NCBI RefSeq assembly: GCF_001025135.1
Contig: NZ_AP012323.1
Span: 1,922,001-1,986,000, forward strand
Length of the DNA stretch: 64,000 nt
Source: Bifidobacterium bifidum ATCC 29521 = JCM 1255 = DSM 20456
Lineage (GTDB): Bacteria > Actinomycetota > Actinomycetes > Actinomycetales > Bifidobacteriaceae
Reading direction: 5' to 3'
The position numbers were made by a program, and so were the translations under genes. Numbering within the stretch: position 1 is the stretch's first letter; each line of letters opens with the position of its first letter. Shown one piece after another: positions 58,295-64,000 of this stretch. The notes beneath the pieces are model-generated. The model saw only the letters and a list, made by a program, of their open reading frames with translations, ran no database searches and was not told the origin of the DNA.

Positions 58295-58798
58295 TCAGAA
58301 ATACGTCTGCAGGATCACCGTGCTTTCGGTGCTGACCGGCACCGTCCGATGGATGCGGTTCAGCAGCTCCTCCAGTTTGCTGGGTGACGACACGCGAACC
58401 ACCAGCATGAAGCTGGGCGCGCCGGCTATGGAGTAGCAGGACACCACGCCTTCCAGCTCATGCAGCTTGCCGGGGATATCGGCCTCCTGCGAGTAGTCCA
58501 GCGGCGTGACGGACACGAACGCGCTGATCGGCAGACCGCGCAGCTCAAAGTCGAGCACCGCGCGATACCCCTTGATGATTCCTCGCTTCTCCAGCTTCTG
58601 CACGCGGGACTGCACCGCGGACACCGACAGGCCGGACAGCCGGGACAGCTGAGCCAGCGTGGCCCGCCCGTCCTCCTCCAACGCATCGAGGATGGACTCG
58701 TCCGTGGCGTCGAGCATGGCGGAGCCCTCCGGCCTGATCTCCACCTTGCGCGATGCCGCGTCCGGTTCCTCGTCATTGCGCGTATTCGCCTGTGCCAT
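58295..58798 (-). CDS. Lrp/AsnC-family transcriptional regulator
   Basis: 167 residues. HTH (DESILDALEEDGRATLAQLS, RLSGLSVSAVQSRVQKLEKR) plus a RAM ligand-binding domain (LHELEGVVSCYSIAGAPSFM). ATG at 58798 has GGGAGG five bases before it. It is divergent from an aminotransferase across an AT-rich region with several dyads, a typical arrangement for autoregulation and control of the neighbour. Confidence 0.93.
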   Translation of the reverse strand: MAQANTRNDEEPDAASRKVEIRPEGSAMLDATDESILDALEEDGRATLAQLSRLSGLSVSAVQSRVQKLEKRGIIKGYRAVLDFELRGLPISAFVSVTPLDYSQEADIPGKLHELEGVVSCYSIAGAPSFMLVVRVSSPSKLEELLNRIHRTVPVSTESTVILQTYF

Positions 58799-59006
58799 CA
58801 CGTCCTCCCGGGTCATACGGTTCGCCGCAACCTGCATGTGGAGCGGTTCCGGCGCGAACTTGTCTGATGACAGCTTATCGCGATGTCAATCCAGTATTAC
58901 TCCATTGATTTCTTACTGTTATTTACGAATTATATAGTAATAATTACTGTTTTTCAATGTACTACTGTATATTTTATATTCTTGTTCATGATTGAAAGGT
59001 GACACC
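58799..59006. promoter_or_regulatory. AT-rich divergent promoter with candidate Lrp sites
   Basis: Between 58880 and 58995 the sequence is strongly AT-rich. AGTAATAATTACT (58936-58948) is a perfect odd-length palindrome, and further CAGTA/TACTG half-sites occur around it (near 58892, 58915, 58960). This pattern suits Lrp-family binding. Confidence 0.55.
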
Positions 59007-60236
59007 ATGTCCATGCCCGCACTTTCGCAGCACTCGCTCAGCGTCCCCCGTTCCGGCATCCGGGACGTATTCGACCGGGTCGAGCACGTGCCTGACGCAA
59101 TCTCGCTGTGCGTGGGCGAACCCAGCGCCACCGCGGCGCCGCATATCGTGGAAGCCGCATGCCGATCGATCCGCGAAGGACACACCACATACACGAACGT
59201 GCTCGGCATCGAGCCGTTCCGCGAGGCCGTGGCGGCATACTCCGAAAAGGTGAAGGGGCTGCGCTACGACGTCGACACCGAGATACAGGCGGTCGACGGC
59301 GCGACCATCGGTCTGTTCCTGGCGATGAAGGCGCTGCTTGACGCCGGCGACGAAGTGATCCTTCCGTCGCCGTACTTCACCTCGTACGATGCGGAGGCCC
59401 TGATGTGCGGCGGAGTGCCGGTGCCCGTCGCGCTCAAACCGGAACACCAGATGCGGCTGAACGCCGACGATATCGAAGCAGCAATCACGCCGCGCACGAA
59501 GGCTGTTCTTCTCAACTCCCCCGGCAACCCGTCCGGAGCCGTCACGCCGCTATCCGAGCTGGAGCGCATCGCCGACGTCTGCATCCGGCATGACATCTGG
59601 GTGATCTCCGACGAGGTGTATCACCCGTTCGTCTTCGACGGCTCCGCGTCAATCGCGCCCTCCATCGCCGCCATCGACGGCATGCACGAGCGCACGGTCG
59701 TCGTCGAAAGCCTGTCCAAGACCTTCGCCATGACCGGCTGGCGTATCGGCTACCTGCTCGGCCCCGAGCCGCTGATTGAACAGACCAGCAAGCTCGCCGA
59801 GCTGATGCACTCATCGGTCAACTCGACGGCGCAATATGCCGCCGTGGCCGCGTTGACCGGCCCGCAGGAGCATGTCACGGCCATGCGCGAGGAATACTGC
59901 GCCAAGCGGCAGATCGTGCTGGACGAGCTCGACGGCTGCACCGCGCTGCGCCTGATCGAGCCGCAGGGCGCGTTCTACGCGTTCGTGGACGTGCGAGCCT
60001 GCGGCATGGATTGCGACAGGTTCAGCCGTATGCTGCTGGACGAGGAGCACGTCGCCGTGGTGCCGGGAACGGCCTTCGGCAGTGAGGGGGCCGGATTCGT
60101 GAGGCTTTCCTACGCCGGGGACGGGCGTGAGCTGCGCGAGGGCGTGCGACGGATGCGCGTGTTCGCCGAACGTCACGTCAACCCCGCGCTGGGCCGCCAT
60201 ACGCCCGGATACCATCATCTGCAGATCATGGCCTGA
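59007..60236 (+). CDS. Class I/II PLP-dependent aminotransferase
   Basis: 409 residues, fold type I. The PLP lysine is about Lys238 in VESLSKTFAMTGWRIGYLL; LNSPGNPSGAV and WVISDEVYHPFVF are the other cofactor motifs. The start has AAAGGTG six bases upstream. Substrate cannot be read from the sequence; the neighbouring Lrp regulator suggests an amino acid role (alanine, aspartate or branched-chain type). Confidence 0.93.
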   Translation: MSMPALSQHSLSVPRSGIRDVFDRVEHVPDAISLCVGEPSATAAPHIVEAACRSIREGHTTYTNVLGIEPFREAVAAYSEKVKGLRYDVDTEIQAVDGATIGLFLAMKALLDAGDEVILPSPYFTSYDAEALMCGGVPVPVALKPEHQMRLNADDIEAAITPRTKAVLLNSPGNPSGAVTPLSELERIADVCIRHDIWVISDEVYHPFVFDGSASIAPSIAAIDGMHERTVVVESLSKTFAMTGWRIGYLLGPEPLIEQTSKLAELMHSSVNSTAQYAAVAALTGPQEHVTAMREEYCAKRQIVLDELDGCTALRLIEPQGAFYAFVDVRACGMDCDRFSRMLLDEEHVAVVPGTAFGSEGAGFVRLSYAGDGRELREGVRRMRVFAERHVNPALGRHTPGYHHLQIMA

Positions 60237-60256
60237 AAGCAGGCCGGATATAGACG

Positions 60257-60288
60257 GGAGCCCCGCTTCAATGCCGAAGTGGGGCTCC
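60257..60288. terminator. Bidirectional terminator between aminotransferase and rho
   Basis: GGGAGCCCCGCTTC-AATGCC-GAAGTGGGGCTCC between convergent genes. The T-run is weak on both sides. Confidence 0.6.
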
Positions 60289-60333
60289 TCTCGTTCAGGC
60301 CGTCGTGCCGGAGCCCGGCAGACGGCAGCCGGA

Positions 60334-62400
60334 TCAGTTGCCGTTGACCGGGTTGCTGTTGCTCTGCTGGATAATGGCGGCGAGGAAATCGCGGTTCGTC
60401 GCGGTCTTCTTCAGGCGCGGCACCAGCGTCTGGTATGCCTGCTCGGGCTCCATGCCGCCGAGCAGACGGCGCAGACGATAGATAATCGGCAGTTCCTGCG
60501 GCGAGGTGATGAGCTCTTCGCGGCGGGTGTCGGAGGCGTTCACGTCGATGGCCGGGAACAGGCGCTTGTCGGCCAGCTCGCGGCTCAGACGCAGTTCCAT
60601 GTTGCCGGTGCCCTTGAACTCCTCGAAGATCACCTCGTCCATCTTGGAGCCGGTCTCCACCAGCGCGGAGGAGATGATGGTCAGCGAGCCGCCGTTTTCG
60701 ATGTTGCGGGCGGCGCCGAAGAACTTCTTCGGCGGGTAGAGCGCCTGGGCGTCCACGCCACCGGACAGGATGCGGCCGGAGGCCGGCGCAGCGATGTTGT
60801 AGGCGCGGGCGAGACGGGTCATCGAGTCAAGCAACACCACCACGTCCTGACCGAGCTCCACGAGTCGCTTGGCGCGCTCGATGGCGAGCTCGGCGACGGT
60901 GGTGTGGTCGGAGGCCGGGCGGTCGAAGGTCGAGGAGATGACCTCGCCGGCCACGGTGCGCTCCATGTCGGTGACTTCTTCGGGGCGTTCGTCCACCAGC
61001 ACGACCATCAGGTGCACTTCGGGGTTGTTCGTGGTGATCGCGTTGGCGATGTTCTGCAGCGTGATCGTCTTGCCGGCCTTCGGCGGGGAGACGATCAGGC
61101 CGCGCTGGCCCTTGCCGATCGGGGAAACGATGTCCATGATGCGGCCGGTGAGCTTGTTCGGCGTGGTCTCCTGCTTGAGGCGCTCCTGCGGGTACAGCGG
61201 GGTGAGCTTGGCGAACTGCGGGCGGTTGGCCGCCTCTTCGACGCTCATGCCGTTGATGGTGTCGACGGACTGCAGCGGCACGAACTTCTGGCGCTGGTTG
61301 CGGCGGTCGCCCTCGCGCGGCGCGCGGATGGATCCGGTCACGGCGTCGCCCTTACGCAGGCCGTACTTCTTGACCTGACCCATCGAGATGTACACGTCAT
61401 TCGGGCCGGGCAGGTAGCCGGAAGTGCGCACGAAGGCGTAGGAGTCGAGCACGTCGACGATGCCGGCGACCGGCACGAGATCGTCGCCACCGTTGTCCTG
61501 ATGGTCGGAGATGCGCACTTCGCGGGTGTCGCGATCATCGTAGTCGCGGCCGCCACGGTCGCGGCCGCGCATGCGGCGCTGGCGACGGTCGTTACCGCGG
61601 TCGCCACGGTCATTGCGATCGCCGCCGCGGTCGCCGCGATCGGTGCGGTCATTGCGGTCGGAACGGTCAGCGCGGTCGCTACGGTTGCGGCGGGTGAATT
61701 CGCGCTCGTCGTCATCGCGATTATCACGGTCATCACGGGTGCCGCGGACGGCGTCCGCATTGGCGTTCTGCACCGGAAGCGTGGCGAGAATATCGTCGAG
61801 GTCGCGGACGGTGTCGTTCTGCTGGTCGCGCTCGCGTGGTTCGATGGCACGGCGACGACGACGCATCATGCCGGAATCAGCCGCATCATCGCGATGACGC
61901 GGCTGATCGTCCGCCGGCGCGATGTCAAGTTCATCAAACAGATCGGCAGCCACCTGGCCCGCCTTTGCATCGTCGCGGGTGCGACGGCGAGGAGCCGCGG
62001 CGCGGTCGTCCTTGCTGTCGGATTCGGCGGCCTTCTGGCGGGAGATACGCGGCGTGCGGGTCGAGGCTGCATCGGGCTCGGGCAGAGACGCGACCAGTCC
62101 AGCCACCGCGTCATCCGCCGCTGACGCCGGCGCACTGCCCTTGGGCTCCGCCTTGAGAGCCTGTTCCGGAGTCTGCGCGGCCTGTGCAGCGGGCTGCGTC
62201 TGCTGGGTCGGCTTGCTTGCGGCGCCCTTCACCGGTCGCACGGTAACGCCCGCCGGCGCCTCGCCGCCTGATCGTGCAGCCTGCAGGGTGGCGACCAATT
62301 CCGGCTTGCGCATCGTCGACGTACCGCGCAGACCCATTTGCTTGGCGAGCTCCTTGAGCTCGATCAGCTTCATACCTTCAAGATTCTGGCTAGTTGCCAC
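60334..62400 (-). CDS. rho: Transcription termination factor Rho with Arg/Asp-rich insertion
   Basis: 688 residues from GTG at 62400 (AAGGAAAGG upstream); ATG at 62373 is an alternative. An RNA-dependent helicase that ends transcription. The N-terminal Rho-N helix bundle (MKLIELKELAKQMGLRGTST) is followed by a Pro/Ala/Lys-rich region, then from about 220-297 a segment dominated by Arg, Asp, Asn and Gly (RSDRNDRTDRGDRGGDRNDR). The RNA-binding OSB domain (GIVDVLDSYAFVRTSGYLPG), P-loop SPPKAGKTITLQNIANAI (about 438) and Q/R loops follow intact. Long N-terminal insertions are known in actinobacterial Rho. Confidence 0.97.
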   Translation of the reverse strand: MATSQNLEGMKLIELKELAKQMGLRGTSTMRKPELVATLQAARSGGEAPAGVTVRPVKGAASKPTQQTQPAAQAAQTPEQALKAEPKGSAPASAADDAVAGLVASLPEPDAASTRTPRISRQKAAESDSKDDRAAAPRRRTRDDAKAGQVAADLFDELDIAPADDQPRHRDDAADSGMMRRRRRAIEPRERDQQNDTVRDLDDILATLPVQNANADAVRGTRDDRDNRDDDEREFTRRNRSDRADRSDRNDRTDRGDRGGDRNDRGDRGNDRRQRRMRGRDRGGRDYDDRDTREVRISDHQDNGGDDLVPVAGIVDVLDSYAFVRTSGYLPGPNDVYISMGQVKKYGLRKGDAVTGSIRAPREGDRRNQRQKFVPLQSVDTINGMSVEEAANRPQFAKLTPLYPQERLKQETTPNKLTGRIMDIVSPIGKGQRGLIVSPPKAGKTITLQNIANAITTNNPEVHLMVVLVDERPEEVTDMERTVAGEVISSTFDRPASDHTTVAELAIERAKRLVELGQDVVVLLDSMTRLARAYNIAAPASGRILSGGVDAQALYPPKKFFGAARNIENGGSLTIISSALVETGSKMDEVIFEEFKGTGNMELRLSRELADKRLFPAIDVNASDTRREELITSPQELPIIYRLRRLLGGMEPEQAYQTLVPRLKKTATNRDFLAAIIQQSNSNPVNGN

Positions 62401-62571
62401 TCGTTTGCCTTTCCTTAGCAGACCGTATTGCACCGGTCCCTGCACTAAGAATGATTGCGGTCTTGCCGCTTTGAACGCCCGACGCACTCCATGCGTTTCG
62501 GACTTTCCATACTGTATAACGGGCTGGAGACCAATGCAAAAACGGACGCCGAGTCGCAGACATAAACAAAT

Positions 62572-62589
62572 GCCCCCGCTAGCGGGGGC
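62572..62589 (-). terminator. Terminator of the flavoprotein gene
   Basis: A perfect 18-nt palindrome, GCCCCCGCTAGCGGGGGC, followed on the minus strand by ATTTGTTTATG, 16 bp after the stop codon. Confidence 0.75.
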
Positions 62590-62604
62590 GATATCTGGTG
62601 TGGG

Positions 62605-64000
62605 TTACTTTTGTTCGTGGTAGGACTTATCCGTGTTCACGGACCACACGTTCTGCTTCGAGGTCTTGCCGGATTTGATGTTGGCGACGGCCTCGATGGC
62701 GGTGGCCATGGAGTGGTCCATGTTGTTGTAGCGGTGCTGGCCGTTGCGGCCGACGCAGTAAAGGTTGCCGAAGGAGTCGAGGTATTCGATGAGTTCGGAC
62801 ATCTGGGCATAGGTGTCGAAGTAGGCGGGATACGCCTTCTTGACACGTTCGCGATGGGAGTCGAGGACATCCTGCGGGCCGTTGATGACATGCATGCGGG
62901 TCAGTTCGGAAATGGCGAACTTGGTGGCCTCGGCGTCGGTCATGTTCCAGAAATCGTCACCCTCGTTGCAGAAGTATTCGAGGCCGATCCAGACGGTATC
63001 GTCGACATCCTTGACGAGGTAGGGGCTCCAGTTGTTGAAGATCTGGAGACGACCGACCTTGTAACCGGGATCCTGCACGTAGATCCAGCAATCGGGCACG
63101 ATGGGCGGGTTGCCGAGCGTGGGGATGTCGGTGGTGTTCTTGAGGCGCATGTGCTTGACGAGCAGTCCGACGGTGACGAAATCACGGTAGGGCAGGCCGT
63201 TTGCGATGTGGGTCATGTCCTGCGGGACAGGCGCCGAAGACGCTTCGGCGTCATCGTCATGAGACGCCGCGTCGATGGCGTTGACGAGGTCCTTGACGGG
63301 CATGGACGAGATGAACTGGTCGGCGTGCAGTTCGGTGCGCTTGCCGTCCGAGGACTCGTAGACCACGGATTCGATACGGCCCTGTGCCTGACGAATCTCG
63401 ACGACCTTGGCATCGGTGATGACGGTGGCACCGGCGTCGACGCACCGGCGTTCCACGGTCTCCCAGAGCTGGCCGGGGCCGAGCTTGGGGTACCAGAACT
63501 CCTCGATGAGCGACGTTTCGACCTCACCCTTGCGCTTCTTGGGGCTGAGCTTGCGGAAGGCGTTCTTGAGAACGCCGAGGATGCTGAGGCCCTTGACGCG
63601 CTGGGCACCCCAATCGGCGGAGATCTGCGAGGGATGACGCCCCCACAGCTTCTCGGTGTAGCCCTCGAAGAACATGGAGTAGAGCTTGCGGCCGAACCGG
63701 TTGATGTAGAAGTTCTCCAGACTGGTCTCCGGCAGCTTATGGAACATGGACTTGAGGTAGCTGAAACCCGCGACCATGGTGAGCTTGAAGCCCATCGCCT
63801 TGAAGGTGTTGACGGACAGGGAGATCGGGTAGTCGAAGAACCGGCGGTTCCAGTAGATGCGGGAGACGCGGTGGCGCTTGAGCATCACCTGGTCGGTGGT
63901 TTCGGGGTCGGGACCGCCCGGCTCCATGTCGTGCTCACGGCCGAGTTTCTTGTCGTCATAGCTGGGGGCGCCCTGCAGCGGCAGCACGTCCTTCCACCAG
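62605..64000 (-). CDS. FAD-dependent amine-oxidase-like protein (5' end cut by window edge)
   Basis: At least 464 residues; the N-terminal FAD-binding Rossmann motif lies beyond the window. The visible part resembles the protoporphyrinogen oxidase / UDP-galactopyranose mutase-like flavoproteins found in surface-glycan clusters: FEGYTEKLWGRHPSQISADW, GPGQLWETVERRCVDAGATV, and the C-terminal FAD-contact LYCVGRNGQHRYNNMDHSMA. The in-frame GTG at 63987 is not the true start, because the frame stays open (WWKD) to the edge. The substrate is unknown. Confidence 0.8.
   Translation of the reverse strand, partial: WWKDVLPLQGAPSYDDKKLGREHDMEPGGPDPETTDQVMLKRHRVSRIYWNRRFFDYPISLSVNTFKAMGFKLTMVAGFSYLKSMFHKLPETSLENFYINRFGRKLYSMFFEGYTEKLWGRHPSQISADWGAQRVKGLSILGVLKNAFRKLSPKKRKGEVETSLIEEFWYPKLGPGQLWETVERRCVDAGATVITDAKVVEIRQAQGRIESVVYESSDGKRTELHADQFISSMPVKDLVNAIDAASHDDDAEASSAPVPQDMTHIANGLPYRDFVTVGLLVKHMRLKNTTDIPTLGNPPIVPDCWIYVQDPGYKVGRLQIFNNWSPYLVKDVDDTVWIGLEYFCNEGDDFWNMTDAEATKFAISELTRMHVINGPQDVLDSHRERVKKAYPAYFDTYAQMSELIEYLDSFGNLYCVGRNGQHRYNNMDHSMATAIEAVANIKSGKTSKQNVWSVNTDKSYHEQK

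Overview
The window comes from a high-GC actinobacterium, almost certainly a Bifidobacterium. The best evidence is a single 3,133-residue type I fatty acid synthase with a separate holo-ACP synthase, beside biotin-dependent carboxylase genes. A NucS-type mismatch endonuclease, GlgE, a GlnR-like orphan regulator and many genes with no Shine-Dalgarno sequence also fit. The species cannot be fixed from this sequence alone.

Layout. 0-10 kb: a truncated lemA, a decayed LacI-family regulator, pnp and rpsO, a five-helix membrane protein, and a large wall-anchored GH84 hexosaminidase. 10-30 kb: a fatty-acid and biotin block. On the minus strand it holds accC-accD-fas, then acpS and a diverged biotin-ligase paralogue. 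Next to it are bioY, a canonical birA, a polytopic membrane protein and a PucR/FasR-like regulator. 30-40 kb: nucS, the full atpBEFHAGDC operon, and metA. 40.2-41.2 kb: a very small island at the initiator tRNA gene, carrying an XRE regulator and a decayed BrnT/BrnA toxin-antitoxin pair. 41-48 kb: a second wall-anchored surface protein, a divergent intergenic region with three perfect DnaA boxes, glgE, ppa with a tandemly repeated 3' end, and mntP. 48-64 kb: glnR-like, nth, a peptide-binding protein, valS, an unknown secreted protein, chorismate mutase, a divergent Lrp/aminotransferase pair, rho, and the C-terminal part of a flavoprotein.

How it fits together. Biotin uptake (BioY) and ligation (BirA) serve the BCCP domain of AccC. 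AccC and AccD make malonyl-CoA for FAS I, and AcpS arms the FAS ACP domain. A FasR-like regulator lies 8 kb away. PNPase and Rho, two RNA enzymes, both carry long Arg/Asp-rich low-complexity segments.

The most unusual content is intergenic. A family of about 120-bp, nearly full-length palindromes occurs three times. A fourth element has the same size and nested design but a different sequence. The 3' coding tails of two essential genes (fas and ppa) are duplicated just downstream of the intact genes. There is also an isolated DnaA-box cluster, and a recurrent -10 hexamer placed about 7 nt before start codons, which suggests leaderless mRNAs. No CRISPR array, rRNA, complete prophage or insertion sequence was seen.
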